Shown: positions 33,563-42,931 of the stretch, one piece after another
Position numbering within the stretch: position 1 is the first letter of the stretch
Layout of the letters: each line of letters starts with the position of its first letter
NCBI RefSeq assembly: GCF_000381965.1
Contig: NZ_KB908454.1
Coordinates: forward strand, 348,324 to 412,323
Length of the DNA: 64,000 nucleotides
DNA from: Oceanimonas smirnovii ATCC BAA-899
Lineage (GTDB): Bacteria; Pseudomonadota; Gammaproteobacteria; Enterobacterales; Aeromonadaceae
Direction: 5' to 3'
Translations under genes and position numbers: made by a program
Notes under the pieces: generated by a model
What the model saw: only the letters and a program-made list of their open reading frames with translations
The model's database searches: none
What the model was told of the DNA's origin: nothing

Positions 33563-34895
33563 GCACCGGCTGCAGCTGGCCCGGGCGGCACTCAATGACG
33601 AGCTGGATATCGGGCAGGTGTATGGCCGCCTGCTGCGGGTAACCGGTAATTTACTGGAGGTATCCGGCTGCCGGCTGGTGATGGGGCAACGCTGCTTTAT
33701 CGATACCGACGGCGGCGGCGAGCTGGAAGCCGAAGTGGTGGCGCTGGATCGGGAACAGGCCATGCTGCTGCCGCTGGGTACCACTTCGGGTCTGTATGCC
33801 GGTGCCCGGGTGCGCCCCTGTGCCAGTGAGGCCAGCATACCGGTGTCGTCTCTGGCGTTAGGCCGGATTGTTGACGGCCTGATGCGGCCGCTGGATGGCC
33901 TGCCTGCCATCAAGGGGCAGCCGGTGCCCTGGCAGTCCGCCATTCCTAATCCGCTGTTGCGCCGGCGGGTAAGCGAGCCTCTGGATGTGGGGGTGCGTGC
34001 CATTAATGTCCTGCTGACACCGGGCAAGGGCCAGCGGCTGGGACTGTTTGCCGGCCCCGGCGTGGGCAAGAGCGTGCTGCTGGGCATGATGGCCCGTTAC
34101 ACTCAGGCCGATGTGGTGGTGGTGGGACTGATTGGCGAGCGGGGCCGGGAAGTGCGTGAATTTATTGATGACTGCCTGGGTGAGCAGGGCAGAGCCAAAA
34201 CCCTGGTCATTGCCGCTCCGGCGGATCAAAGCCCTCTGCTGAGAGTGCGGGCAGCGGAAAGTTGCCACCGGGTAGCGGAGTATTTTCGGGATCAGGGCAA
34301 GGATGTGCTGCTGCTGATGGATTCACTGACCCGTTATGTGCAGGCCCGGCGCGAGATTGGACTGGCGGTGGGAGAGCCGCCGGTGGCCCGGGGGTATCCG
34401 CCTTCTGCCTTCAGCGCCCTGACCGGGCTGGTGGAGCGGGCCGGCAATGGCGAACAGCAAAGCGGCAGCCTGACCGCGTTTTATACGGTGCTGGCGGAAG
34501 GTGACGATCAGCAGGATCCGGTGGCTGATGCGGCACGGGCCATTCTGGACGGTCATGTGGTACTCAGCCGGCAACTGGCGGAGCAGGGGCATTATCCGGC
34601 TATTGATATCGGTGCGTCGATCAGCCGGGTAATGAGCAAAGTAGCCACTCCTGAACACCTGGCGCAGGCGGTGCTGTGCAAGCGCTGGTTTGGGCTTTAT
34701 CAGCAGGTACGGGAGCTGCTGCCCCTGGGCGGCATTCAAAGTGGTAAAAGCCGGGAAACCGATGAAGCCATTGCAGCTTATCCGGCTCTGGCGGCGTTTT
34801 TGCAACAGAGCGAGCACGAGCCGGTCAGCCTGCAGCAAAGTTTGCAGCAACTGGCGGAACTGACAGGTAACCACAATGCGCAGACACCTGATTAA
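33549..34895 (+). CDS. fliI: Flagellum-specific ATPase FliI
   Basis: A 448-residue hexameric ATPase of the F1-beta type powering flagellar export. ATG 33549 has GGAAAG five bases upstream; GTG 33546 is the alternative. Walker A is GLFAGPGVGKSVLLG (about 164-178), followed by GLIGERGREVREF with the catalytic Glu, and Walker B DVLLLMDSLTRYV. It overlaps fliH by 14 bases and fliJ by 20. Confidence 0.96.
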   Translation: MSLLEHRLQLARAALNDELDIGQVYGRLLRVTGNLLEVSGCRLVMGQRCFIDTDGGGELEAEVVALDREQAMLLPLGTTSGLYAGARVRPCASEASIPVSSLALGRIVDGLMRPLDGLPAIKGQPVPWQSAIPNPLLRRRVSEPLDVGVRAINVLLTPGKGQRLGLFAGPGVGKSVLLGMMARYTQADVVVVGLIGERGREVREFIDDCLGEQGRAKTLVIAAPADQSPLLRVRAAESCHRVAEYFRDQGKDVLLLMDSLTRYVQARREIGLAVGEPPVARGYPPSAFSALTGLVERAGNGEQQSGSLTAFYTVLAEGDDQQDPVADAARAILDGHVVLSRQLAEQGHYPAIDIGASISRVMSKVATPEHLAQAVLCKRWFGLYQQVRELLPLGGIQSGKSRETDEAIAAYPALAAFLQQSEHEPVSLQQSLQQLAELTGNHNAQTPD

Positions 34896-35286
34896 CCAAC
34901 AGAAAGAGCAGCTCACCAGCCTTATTCAGCAGCGCGATAACCTGCAGCAGCGGGCACAACAGCTGCAGCATCAGCACCAGGCGCTGTTACAGGCCAGAAG
35001 CGGACTGGCGGCAGTGCCGGCGGGCGGGGCACTGGGCTTGCTCAATCAAGGTCATATACGACAACAGCTGAATGCTGTGATTGACGGCCACCGGCATCAG
35101 CTGGCTGCAGCACAGCAGGACAGCGAGCGCCTGCAGCGGCTGAGCCGGCAGCAGGCGGGTAAAATCAAGGGGCTGGAATTACTGGAGCAAAAACGGGCGG
35201 AGCAGTATCACCGCGAACAGCAGCGGCGGGAATGGGAGGCTCAGCTGGAGTGGTGTGTCAGGCCGGCTGATAAACGGCCTCGGTAA
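34876..35286 (+). CDS. fliJ: Flagellar export chaperone FliJ
   Basis: A 136-residue, Gln-rich, almost wholly alpha-helical coiled coil, usual for FliJ, which inserts into the FliI ring and engages FlhA. Identification rests on size, composition and position after fliI. Its 3' end overlaps the convergent flgN by 29 bases, so the two transcripts can pair. Confidence 0.88.
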   Translation: MRRHLINQQKEQLTSLIQQRDNLQQRAQQLQHQHQALLQARSGLAAVPAGGALGLLNQGHIRQQLNAVIDGHRHQLAAAQQDSERLQRLSRQQAGKIKGLELLEQKRAEQYHREQQRREWEAQLEWCVRPADKRPR

Positions 35287-35668
35287 CGCCCAGGCGATGC
35301 TCCAGCCACTCTTTCTGACTGGCCAGCAGGCGGCCGTTGCTGTCGTTGAGGGCACGACACAGGCGCGCTTGCTGCTGTAACGACTGCCAGAGCCGGTCCA
35401 GTTTTTCCGCCAGCGGAGCGGGCAGGGACCGGCACAATTGCTCGGGAGAGACGACACCCAGTCCGGCCTGCAGCGTTTCCCGTCTCGCCGCCAGGGCAGC
35501 CAGCTGGCTGGTCAGGGTCATTTGTTTGGGGTTGTGGCTCAGCAGCCCCTGATGATCCTGGCCGGTAAGCAGACGGGCCTGATGTTGCAACATGCGGTGC
35601 AGGCGCTGATAGCCCTCCAGCTCCTGTTGCAGGGCCTGCCAGATTTCTTTCAGGATCTGTTTGCTCAT
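35258..35668 (-). CDS. flgN: Flagellar chaperone FlgN
   Basis: A 136-residue helical protein, the export chaperone for hook-filament junction proteins FlgK and FlgL. The C-terminal half (KEWLEHRLGVTEAVYQPA) and helical pattern fit FlgN, and it sits directly after flgM with four-base overlap, as in other flagellar loci. It converges on fliJ. Confidence 0.85.
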   Translation of the reverse strand: MSKQILKEIWQALQQELEGYQRLHRMLQHQARLLTGQDHQGLLSHNPKQMTLTSQLAALAARRETLQAGLGVVSPEQLCRSLPAPLAEKLDRLWQSLQQQARLCRALNDSNGRLLASQKEWLEHRLGVTEAVYQPA

Positions 35669-35940
35669 CGGCGATGCAGCTCCAGTACCGCCTCAGACAG
35701 GGCATCCAGATCCAGCGGCAGTTCGCCGTTGGCAATGGCCTGACGTAATCGGGTGACCTTGTCCATGTCCACTTCCGGCAGTTCGTTCAGGGTTGCTTTG
35801 GCCTGCTGCAGCAGGCCCAGCTCCGGGCTGAAGGCGGTTTGCTCTGTAGAAGCGGCAGCAGCTTTGCCGGTGCTGCCCGCCGGTGCGTCACGCTGTGGTA
35901 CCAGACTCAGTGGTGCAATACGGTGAGGGCTGATTTTCAT
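35665..35940 (-). CDS. flgM: Anti-sigma-28 factor FlgM
   Basis: A protein of about 91 residues holding LafS (FliA) inactive until it is exported through the completed hook. The C-terminal helix-forming part (VDMDKVTRLRQAIANGELPLDLDALSEAVLELH) is the conserved sigma-binding segment. I choose ATG 35940, with GGAAA eight bases upstream, but ATG 35952 is also possible. It has its own sigma-28-type promoter at 35972-36002, inside the end of flgA. Confidence 0.9.
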   Translation of the reverse strand: MKISPHRIAPLSLVPQRDAPAGSTGKAAAASTEQTAFSPELGLLQQAKATLNELPEVDMDKVTRLRQAIANGELPLDLDALSEAVLELHRR

Positions 35941-35973
35941 ACTATTTTCCATGATTAATACGGCTGTTAATAA

Positions 35974-36001
35974 TGAACGACCGGGTCAGAGCAAAACTTT
36001 A
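35974..36001 (-). promoter_or_regulatory. Sigma-28 promoter of flgM-flgN
   Basis: On the minus strand TAAAGTTT (36001-35994) is a perfect match to the classical FliA -35, and GTCGTTCA begins at 35981, 20 bases from the T. Aligned from AAAG, the step is 19, the same as at the flagellin and fliD promoters. It lets FlgM be made late as well as from the flgA transcript. Confidence 0.65.
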
Positions 36002-36751
36002 ACGCAAGCTTTGCACCCGGTTTTCGGCCACGACCCGGGCCTGAATGACCGTTTGTGAGCCGACATTGCGCACTCTGATCAGTTCTCCTTTGCTGCCATT
36101 TTCCAGCGCCAGCCCCGTGGTGGTAACAACAAATCCTTCGCCGCCGGCGGCAATGATTACCTGCTCGTTCTTCTTCACCATCCATAAAGGGGCCAGCAGT
36201 GCCGGATACAAAGGGGCACCGGCAGGCAGATCCCGCAACAGTCGTTGCCGGGGCGGTTTGCGCCCGGCCACAAAACCACGATACAGCCGCTCGAGACTCA
36301 GACTTTGCAGGCGCACTGCTGCCGGTGTCAGCTCCTGATCCCGGCGTAGACGCTCTTTGGCCACCCATACCGGCATTTGCACATTGACTTCCACCCGTGC
36401 CCGTGTGCTCCAGCCCGACTTATCGGGGCAGTGGATCAACCAGGGCACCCGCCCCCAAGGCTCATCATCTGCCCGGGCTGCTTCAAACTGCAAGGCCTGA
36501 GTACATTCCGGCAGATGTTCAGCCCCTGCAGGCAGCCAGGGGCTGAATTGAGCCTGATAAGGCAGCCAGTCCCGTTCGGCAGCATAGTCAGCCAGCCGTT
36601 GTTCGGCTGCCCTGACCAGTTCATTGGCCAGCTCAGCACGGACTGAAAAACTGAGCATGAGCATCAGCACCAGCAGGTACTTTCCGGGGGGAAAACGCCT
36701 TTCCCGAAGTAAGCCGGGAATGGCGTTGGTATGTTTATAAGTGTTTGTCAT
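35999..36751 (-). CDS. flgA: Flagellar P-ring assembly chaperone FlgA
   Basis: A periplasmic protein of about 250 residues that helps FlgI polymerise into the P ring. I take ATG 36751 (MTNTYKHT); the frame extends to 36874 but would run into the flgB promoter. The hydrophobic signal segment KYLLVLMLMLSFSVRA comes after a long basic N-region. The SAF-like C-terminal domain has VWVAKERLRRDQELTPAAVRLQS and GFVVTTTGLALENGSKGELIRVRN, typical of FlgA. It is divergent from flgB. Confidence 0.9.
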   Translation of the reverse strand: MTNTYKHTNAIPGLLRERRFPPGKYLLVLMLMLSFSVRAELANELVRAAEQRLADYAAERDWLPYQAQFSPWLPAGAEHLPECTQALQFEAARADDEPWGRVPWLIHCPDKSGWSTRARVEVNVQMPVWVAKERLRRDQELTPAAVRLQSLSLERLYRGFVAGRKPPRQRLLRDLPAGAPLYPALLAPLWMVKKNEQVIIAAGGEGFVVTTTGLALENGSKGELIRVRNVGSQTVIQARVVAENRVQSLR

Positions 36752-36767
36752 TAAAGGTTTTTTATAT

Positions 36768-36785
36768 TTGGCATAAAAATTGAAA
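36768..36785 (+). promoter_or_regulatory. Weak sigma-54-type promoter of flgB operon
   Basis: TTGGCAT-N5-TTGAAA has GG at 36770-36771 and the -12 element exactly 12 bases on, but GA replaces the nearly invariant GC. Position (44 bases before flgB) and the laf regulatory pattern support it. Confidence 0.45.
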
Positions 36786-36828
36786 GACAATGGTGAAATC
36801 AATATGAGTGACGTGAAAGGTACAGCAA

Positions 36829-37194
36829 ATGGCACTGGGATTCGACAAGGCGCTGGGTATTCATCCCCATGCATTATCGCTCAGGATGGACAGAACACAA
36901 TTACTGGCCGGTAATCTGGCCAATGTGGATACCCCCGGTTACAAGGCCAGGGATATTGACTACAAAGCCGTACTGCAACAGACCGAGAGTGCCTTGCGTG
37001 AGGGCGTGAGCCAGCCGGGCCTGGCGTCCGGGCCTCTGTATCGTGTGCCCTATCAGCCGTCTCAGGACGGCAACACGGTAGAGCTTTCCGTTGAGCAGAC
37101 CGCCTTTGCCGAAAATGCCATGGACTTTCAGACCAGTCTGACCTTTATGAACATCAAACTACGGGGCCTGCAGCAGGCCATAGAAGGACGGTAA
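36829..37194 (+). CDS. flgB: Proximal rod protein FlgB
   Basis: A 121-residue rod protein. The N-terminal rod motif is LAGNLANVDTPGYKARDIDYKAVL (about 25-48), and the C-terminus (NAMDFQTSLTFMNIKLRGLQQAIEGR) is the usual helical rod segment. First gene of flgBCDEFGHIJKL; two-base gap to flgC. Confidence 0.96.
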   Translation: MALGFDKALGIHPHALSLRMDRTQLLAGNLANVDTPGYKARDIDYKAVLQQTESALREGVSQPGLASGPLYRVPYQPSQDGNTVELSVEQTAFAENAMDFQTSLTFMNIKLRGLQQAIEGR

Positions 37195-37196
37195 TT

Positions 37197-37616
37197 ATGT
37201 CGTTTAGCGGAATATATGACATAGCCGGCAGCGCCCTGCAGGCGCAGACCAGTCGTATGAATACAGTGGCGTCCAACCTGGCTAATGCCGGCTCGGTGGC
37301 GGCCAGTGAAGAGGAAGCCTACCGTGCTATCAAACCGGTGTTTGCCACTTTGTATCAGCAGACCCAGGCCGGTGATCTGGCTGGTGCCAAAGTGAATATA
37401 GCGGGTGTCTTGCCCTCGGATCGCCAGCCCGAGCAACGTTATCAGCCGGATCATCCTCTGGCCAATGCCGACGGCCATGTGTATTACGCCGGCGTGAACG
37501 TCATGGAAGAAATGGCCGACATGATGTCTGCCTCGCGCAGTTTTGAGTCGGCGGTGGAAGTGATTGGCCGGGTGAACAGCATGCAGCAGGGTCTGCTGAA
37601 TCTGGGGCAGCGTTAA
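37197..37616 (+). CDS. flgC: Proximal rod protein FlgC
   Basis: A 139-residue rod protein with the motif ALQAQTSRMNTVASNLANAGS near the N-terminus and the C-terminal NVMEEMADMMSASRSFESAVEVI segment. Length and motifs are normal. Tight spacing to flgB and flgD. Confidence 0.96.
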   Translation: MSFSGIYDIAGSALQAQTSRMNTVASNLANAGSVAASEEEAYRAIKPVFATLYQQTQAGDLAGAKVNIAGVLPSDRQPEQRYQPDHPLANADGHVYYAGVNVMEEMADMMSASRSFESAVEVIGRVNSMQQGLLNLGQR

Positions 37617-37618
37617 TC

Positions 37619-38284
37619 ATGGCACTGGCAAGCATTAACGGCCTGGACAGCGCCGTCAGCAACCCGAAAAACGGCATAGCGCCTGCCGCCGGTGGTGGCG
37701 GTGTCAGTGATCTGCGCAGTGAATTTCTGCAGATGATGGTAGCCCAGATCAACAATCAGGATCCCCTCAACCCGCTGGATGGCACCCAGTATGTGACCCA
37801 GCTGGCGCAGTTCAGCATGGTGGAAGGCATTGAGCAGATGAAAATGCAGGCCCAGCAGCAGGCTACCCTGCTCGACACTCTGCAGGTGCTGGGCAGCACC
37901 TCCCTGATGGGGAAAAAGGTAACGGTACCGGTGCAGTCCATCAGTCTGGCGTCGGCGGAAAGCCTGAGCGGCACCATACCGGTGCCGGCGGGTACCGAGC
38001 AGCTTTCTCTGGAAGTTTATGACCAGAGCGGGCAGCGGGTTCATCAGCAGGAATGGCGCAATCCCGCCGGTGATCAGGACTTCAGCCTTGCCGAGCTGCC
38101 GGCGGGTGAGTACGAATTTAAGGTAGTGGCCAGCCGTAAGGGAGAGAGCCTGTCGTTATCACCCCATATGGCACGCACCGTTGAAAAAGTCAGCCTGCCT
38201 GCCGGTGGCGGCGACATCATGCTGGGGCTGGCGGGTGTGGGCCAGATGTCATTGTTCCAGGTGACCGAGTTCGGTCAGTCTTAA
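37619..38284 (+). CDS. flgD: Hook-capping protein FlgD
   Basis: A 221-residue scaffold that caps the growing hook. The N-terminal export and capping region has LRSEFLQMMVAQINNQDPLNPLDGTQYVTQLAQFSMVEGIEQM (about 30-72). The C-terminal Ig-like part follows (QLSLEVYDQSGQRVHQQEW). Normal length. Confidence 0.95.
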   Translation: MALASINGLDSAVSNPKNGIAPAAGGGGVSDLRSEFLQMMVAQINNQDPLNPLDGTQYVTQLAQFSMVEGIEQMKMQAQQQATLLDTLQVLGSTSLMGKKVTVPVQSISLASAESLSGTIPVPAGTEQLSLEVYDQSGQRVHQQEWRNPAGDQDFSLAELPAGEYEFKVVASRKGESLSLSPHMARTVEKVSLPAGGGDIMLGLAGVGQMSLFQVTEFGQS

Positions 38285-38303
38285 TCGCTTAAGGAAATCA
38301 GTT

Positions 38304-39569
38304 ATGTCCATGAGTATCGGCCTTAATGGTCTGCGGGCCACCAGCGAGTCGCTGGGAGTAATCAGCCACAATATTGCCAACGTATCCACCGCCGGTTTCA
38401 AGAGCGCCCGGGCGGAATTTGCTGCTGTTTATGGTGGTGGTCAGCCAAGTGGAGTAGAGGTCAGTAATGTTACTCAGAATTTTGAACGGGACGGTGATGT
38501 AGTGAACACCGGCCGCGCCCTGGATCTGGCCATTTCCGGCAATGGTTTCTTTATGACCAGTCTGAACGGCCAGACGGCCTTTACCCGGGCCGGTACCTTT
38601 AACCGGGATGCTAACAATTATATCGTCAGCGGCAACGGTATGCGCCTGCAGGGCAACATGGTCAATGAGGCAGGCCAGTTGCAGCAGGGCGTGATTGAGG
38701 ATTTGCGGGTTGACGGAGCAGCTTTACCAGCCAAGGCCAGCACCCGGGTAGAATTCAGCGCTAACCTGAAGGCGGATGCGGAAATTCCGGAGGCAACTTT
38801 TGCTCCAGATGATGCTACCAGTTACAACTTTTCTCAGTCCAGTGAAGTGTTTGATTCACTTGGTTCCCGGCATGTGCTGACCCAGTACTTTGTTAAAACC
38901 GGTGCCAATGAATGGCAGCAGCACTTTTATGTGGATGGTGAGCCTCTGAATAAAGACCCGGCTTCACCACCGCCACCGGAAGCACCAATGTCGTTGCCCG
39001 GCGCAACCTTAAGTTTTGGCAGCGACGGTAAGTTCACTGGTGTTACCGGTACTAATGCTGTGATTGATGCCGATAATGCTCGGCTCAGCAAGATTGCGCT
39101 GGCCTTTACACCGGAAGGTGCCGAGCCGGTCAATATCACTCTTACTCCTGCTGACATGACCCAGTATGCGAGTGAATTCACCGTGTCCCGCAACCAGCCC
39201 GACGGTTATACCGCCGGTGAGCTGGCGGGCATTCGCTTTGAATCCAACGGTGATATGTATGCGGTATTTACCAACGGTCAGGATCAGATCAAGGGCAAGG
39301 TAGTCATGGCCAACTTTGCCAACCCCAATGGCCTGCGCCAGGGAGATAACACCAGCTGGCACCAGAGCTTTGCTTCCGGCGCGGCGGTCATGGGGGATCC
39401 GGGTACCGGTACTCTGGGCACCCTGACCGCCGGTGCCTATGAAGGCTCCAACGTCGATCTGACCGGTGAGCTGGTCAACCTGATGACCGCCCAGCGTAAC
39501 TATCAGGCCAACTCCAAAAGCATCAGCGCCGCCGACAAGATGACGCAGGTGCTGTTCAACTCCTTCTGA
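38304..39569 (+). CDS. flgE: Hook protein FlgE
   Basis: A 421-residue hook subunit. The N-terminus has SMSIGLNGLRATSESLGVISHNIANVSTAGFKSARAEF, and the C-terminus has NVDLTGELVNLMTAQRNYQANSKSISAADKMTQ. The middle D1/D2 region is unique, as is usual. AAGGAAATCAG lies before ATG 38304. Confidence 0.96.
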   Translation: MSMSIGLNGLRATSESLGVISHNIANVSTAGFKSARAEFAAVYGGGQPSGVEVSNVTQNFERDGDVVNTGRALDLAISGNGFFMTSLNGQTAFTRAGTFNRDANNYIVSGNGMRLQGNMVNEAGQLQQGVIEDLRVDGAALPAKASTRVEFSANLKADAEIPEATFAPDDATSYNFSQSSEVFDSLGSRHVLTQYFVKTGANEWQQHFYVDGEPLNKDPASPPPPEAPMSLPGATLSFGSDGKFTGVTGTNAVIDADNARLSKIALAFTPEGAEPVNITLTPADMTQYASEFTVSRNQPDGYTAGELAGIRFESNGDMYAVFTNGQDQIKGKVVMANFANPNGLRQGDNTSWHQSFASGAAVMGDPGTGTLGTLTAGAYEGSNVDLTGELVNLMTAQRNYQANSKSISAADKMTQVLFNSF

Positions 39570-39578
39570 GGCCGCTGA

Positions 39579-40310
39579 ATGGATCGTTTGCTTTATACCG
39601 CCATGTCCGGGGCCCAGCACGCCATGATGGCTCAGGGCATTCGCGCCAATAACCTGGCCAATGCCAATACACAGGGCTTTCGGGCTGATTATGAGCAGGC
39701 CTCGGCCCGCTTTCTTGAGGGGGATGGGCTGCATACCCGGGCACTGGCCCAGAGTCTGCCCGCCGGCACCAATATGGCGGCCGGGCTCCTGCAGCAAACC
39801 GGCCGGGATCTCGATATCGCCATTCAGGGAGAAGGTTTTATCGGGGTTCAGAGCGGGGATAACAACGAAGGTTATACCCGGGCCGGCAATATGCTGATCA
39901 GCCCGGAAGGTGAGCTCACTATTAACGGCTATGCGGTCATGGGAGAAGACGGCCCTCTGGTGCTGCCCGAGTTCAGCAAACTGGAAATCGGCAATGACGG
40001 CACCGTCAGCCTGACCCCGCCCGGAGGCGGAGCTCAGATTGAAGGCGGCCGCATCAAGCTGGTACGCCCTGAAGAAGGGCAGCTGAAAAAGGGGCTGGAT
40101 GGTCTCTTTTATGCCGACCAGCCCGGTCCATTGCCCGTGGATGAAAATATAGTGCTCAAGCAGGGCTATCTGGAAGGTGCCAACGTCAATGTGGTGGAAG
40201 AGATGGTACAGACCATGGCACTGGGCCGGCAGTTTGAGCTGCAGGTGCGCGCCATGAAAACCGCCGATGACCAGGCCCGGGCCGGTGCCCGCCTGATCCG
40301 CGGCAGCTGA
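39579..40310 (+). CDS. flgF: Distal/proximal rod protein FlgF
   Basis: A 243-residue rod protein with IRANNLANANTQGFRADYEQA near the N-terminus, FIGVQSGDNNEGYTRAGNMLISPEGELTINGYAVMG, and the C-terminal NVNVVEEMVQTMALGRQFELQVRAMKTADDQA. The length is typical of FlgF, and it precedes flgG as in all flg operons. Confidence 0.95.
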   Translation: MDRLLYTAMSGAQHAMMAQGIRANNLANANTQGFRADYEQASARFLEGDGLHTRALAQSLPAGTNMAAGLLQQTGRDLDIAIQGEGFIGVQSGDNNEGYTRAGNMLISPEGELTINGYAVMGEDGPLVLPEFSKLEIGNDGTVSLTPPGGGAQIEGGRIKLVRPEEGQLKKGLDGLFYADQPGPLPVDENIVLKQGYLEGANVNVVEEMVQTMALGRQFELQVRAMKTADDQARAGARLIRGS

Positions 40311-40349
40311 GCTCCGGTCATTTAACGAATTGAAACAGGATACATAATC

Positions 40350-41135
40350 ATGCATGCAGCCCTGTGGGTAAGCAAAACCGGTCTGAGCGCACAGGATGCG
40401 CGCATGACCGCCATTTCCAATAACCTGGCCAACGTCAACACGGTAGGTTTCAAGCGTGACCGCGTGGCCTTTGAAGATCTCTTTTATCAGGTGCAGCGTC
40501 AGCCCGGTGCGGCGGCGGATCAGCAAAACCAGATCCCTACCGGTATTCAGATGGGGAACGGCGTCAAGGTGGTGGGTACCCAGAAAGTATTTACTACCGG
40601 CAGTTTTCAGAATACCGGCCAGGAGCTGGATATGGCCATTGTGGGGCAGGGCTTTTTTCAGATTGAGCGCCCCAACGGTGAGCTGGCATACACCCGTAAC
40701 GGCCAGTTTCACCGTAATTCTGAAGGGCTGATGGTGAATACCGACGGTCTGCCGCTGGTGCCTCAGATTGAGATTCCGGAAAACGCCATCAATGTGACAG
40801 TAGGTACCAATGGTATCGTCAGTGCCACTCTGGCTGGCCAGGCCGAGCCCCAGGAACTGGGTCTTATCACCCTGGCCAATTTTTCCAATCCGGCCGGACT
40901 TGAGGCCATGGGCGGTAACCTGTATCGCCAGACCGGCGCCTCCGGTGAGCCGATGGAAGGGCAAGCCGGTGATGAAGCACTGGGCACCCTCAAGCAAGGG
41001 ACGCTGGAAGGCTCCAATGTGAACGTGGTGGAAGAAATGGTGGACATGATTACCACTCAGCGCTCCTACGAGATGAACGCCAAGGTGGTCTCGGCGGCGG
41101 ATCAGATGCTGAAGTTCGTCAGTCAGGCATTGTGA
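40350..41135 (+). CDS. flgG: Distal rod protein FlgG
   Basis: A 261-residue rod protein, the most conserved of the axial family. It has WVSKTGLSAQDARMTAISNNLANVNTVGFKRDRVAFEDLFYQ, the FGTQQVFTTGSFQNTGQELD-like segment, and NVNVVEEMVDMITTQRSYEMNAKVVSAADQML at the end. Its stop overlaps the flgH start. Confidence 0.97.
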   Translation: MHAALWVSKTGLSAQDARMTAISNNLANVNTVGFKRDRVAFEDLFYQVQRQPGAAADQQNQIPTGIQMGNGVKVVGTQKVFTTGSFQNTGQELDMAIVGQGFFQIERPNGELAYTRNGQFHRNSEGLMVNTDGLPLVPQIEIPENAINVTVGTNGIVSATLAGQAEPQELGLITLANFSNPAGLEAMGGNLYRQTGASGEPMEGQAGDEALGTLKQGTLEGSNVNVVEEMVDMITTQRSYEMNAKVVSAADQMLKFVSQAL

Positions 41136-41806
41136 TGAACATATTGCGCCATTTGCCGGCGGTCGCGCTGCTGATACTAAGCGGCTGCACCACCTATGAG
41201 CTGGTTCCGCCAAAGCCGGGTGAGGATGACTGGGCGCCCACACCGCCCACAGTGCCGGCTCATCAGCAGGCCCGTCATGGCAGTGCTTTCAGCAACGGCA
41301 CCATGATTGCCCTGTTTCAGGACAGACGTGCCTTTCGGGTGGGTGACATGCTGACGGTGCTGCTGCAGGAGCGTACTCAGTCCAGTAAAAAAGCCGACAC
41401 CAGCCTCGATAAAAGCAGCAGCATTGATATTCCGGTGCCGCTGGTGGGGCGCAAGCTGCGCACCAACCTGACCGCCGAGGCCAGTGCCGACCGTGACTTC
41501 AGTGGCTCAGCCAGTACCAGCCAGCAGAACACTCTGTCCGGCTCCATTACCGTCACCGTCTCGGAAGTGCTGCCCAACGGCGTGTTGCGGGTAAAGGGAG
41601 AGAAGTGGATTCGGCTGAACCAGGGGGATGAATATGTACGTCTGCAGGGGCTGGTTCGCCTTGATGATATTGACAGCCAGAACCGGGTGCCGTCTCAGCG
41701 GCTGGCCGATGCCCGCATTACCTATGCCGGTCGCGGTGCGCTGGCCGACAGCAATCAGGCGGGCTGGCTGTCGCGGTTCTTTAACAGCAGCTGGTTTCCT
41801 CTGTAG
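41135..41806 (+). CDS. flgH: Flagellar L-ring lipoprotein FlgH
   Basis: A 223-residue outer-membrane lipoprotein. ATG 41135 overlaps the flgG stop (TGATG). The signal peptide ends at the lipobox LILSGC. The L-ring core contains GTMIALFQDRRAFRVGDMLTVLLQERTQSSKKADTSL and a C-terminal RLADARITYAGRGALADSNQAGWLSRFFNSSWFP, both FlgH signatures. Confidence 0.96.
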   Translation: MNILRHLPAVALLILSGCTTYELVPPKPGEDDWAPTPPTVPAHQQARHGSAFSNGTMIALFQDRRAFRVGDMLTVLLQERTQSSKKADTSLDKSSSIDIPVPLVGRKLRTNLTAEASADRDFSGSASTSQQNTLSGSITVTVSEVLPNGVLRVKGEKWIRLNQGDEYVRLQGLVRLDDIDSQNRVPSQRLADARITYAGRGALADSNQAGWLSRFFNSSWFPL

Positions 41807-41815
41807 GAGCTGAGA

Positions 41816-42919
41816 ATGAAGTATTCGTTTTTGATCATACTGAGCCTGCTGCTCAGTGCCCTGACGGCGCAGGCCAGTGAGCGGCCGCTGCTGGATGTGG
41901 TGGACGTGCAGGGCATTCGTGACAATCAGCTGGTGGGTTATGGTCTGGTAGTGGGCCTGTCGGGCACGGGCGATCGCAGTCAGGTGAAATTTACCGGCCA
42001 GTCCATGACCAATATGTTGCGCCAGTTTGGTGTGCAGCTGGAAGACGGCACGGATCCCCGGCTGAAAAACGTGGCGGCGGTGTCGGTGCACGCCACTCTG
42101 CCGGCGCTGGCCGGTCGCGGCCAGACGCTGGATGTGACTGTGTCTTCCATCGGCGATGCCAAAAGCCTGCGCGGCGGCACTCTGCTGCTGACCCCGTTGC
42201 GTGGCGTGGACGGCCAGGTGTATGCCGTGGCCCAGGGCAATCTGGTGGTGGGCGGCCTGAAGGCAGAAGGTAACAGCGGCTCTTCCATTACCGTTAACGT
42301 ACCCACAGCCGGGCTGATCCCCAACGGTGCCTTGATCGAGAATGAAATTCCTTCCAGCTTTGTCAGTGAGCCGGTGGTGACCCTGAATCTCAAGGATGCC
42401 AACTTTCGCAGTGCCCGTAACGTGGAGCAGGCCATTAATCAGGTGTTTGGCCCTGATGTGGCTCAGGCCACCGGCCCCCGTGCCATTGAGGTAAGAGCAC
42501 CGGCAGATGCCCGCCAGCGGGTCACTTTTATGTCAATGCTGGAAGATGTGCGGGTTGATATGGGGCCAAAGCGGCCCAAGGTAGTCTTCAACAGCCGCAC
42601 CGGCACAGTGGTGGTGGGACAGAATGTCAAGGTGCGGGCCGCTGCGGTCAGCCATGGCAATCTGACCGTGACCATTACCGAGCGATTTAATGTGAGCCAG
42701 CCCAATGCTTTCTCGCAAGGGCAAACTGCGGTCACGCCCGAGTCGGATCTCAAGGTGGAGCAGGAGCCGGGCGAGATGTTTGTATGGCCCGAAGGCACAG
42801 AGCTGAATGAGATAGTGCAGGCGGTGAACAGTATCGGTGCCAAGCCGGATGATCTGATGTCGATCTTGCAGGCGCTGGACGAAGCCGGTGCCCTGGAAGC
42901 TGAGCTGGTCGTGTTGTAA
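41816..42919 (+). CDS. flgI: Flagellar P-ring protein FlgI
   Basis: A 367-residue periplasmic ring protein with a cleavable signal (about 1-20, ALTAQA). It has the conserved segments [38 protein letters not shown] and [38 protein letters not shown]. It needs FlgA for assembly. Confidence 0.97.
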   Translation: MKYSFLIILSLLLSALTAQASERPLLDVVDVQGIRDNQLVGYGLVVGLSGTGDRSQVKFTGQSMTNMLRQFGVQLEDGTDPRLKNVAAVSVHATLPALAGRGQTLDVTVSSIGDAKSLRGGTLLLTPLRGVDGQVYAVAQGNLVVGGLKAEGNSGSSITVNVPTAGLIPNGALIENEIPSSFVSEPVVTLNLKDANFRSARNVEQAINQVFGPDVAQATGPRAIEVRAPADARQRVTFMSMLEDVRVDMGPKRPKVVFNSRTGTVVVGQNVKVRAAAVSHGNLTVTITERFNVSQPNAFSQGQTAVTPESDLKVEQEPGEMFVWPEGTELNEIVQAVNSIGAKPDDLMSILQALDEAGALEAELVVL

Positions 42920-42931
42920 GGAATAAAAATA

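Noticed and set aside
39009-41243. 744-codon open frame opposite flgE-flgH
   Set aside because: It runs across four well-defined flagellar genes and the gaps between them; a long shadow frame caused by codon bias.
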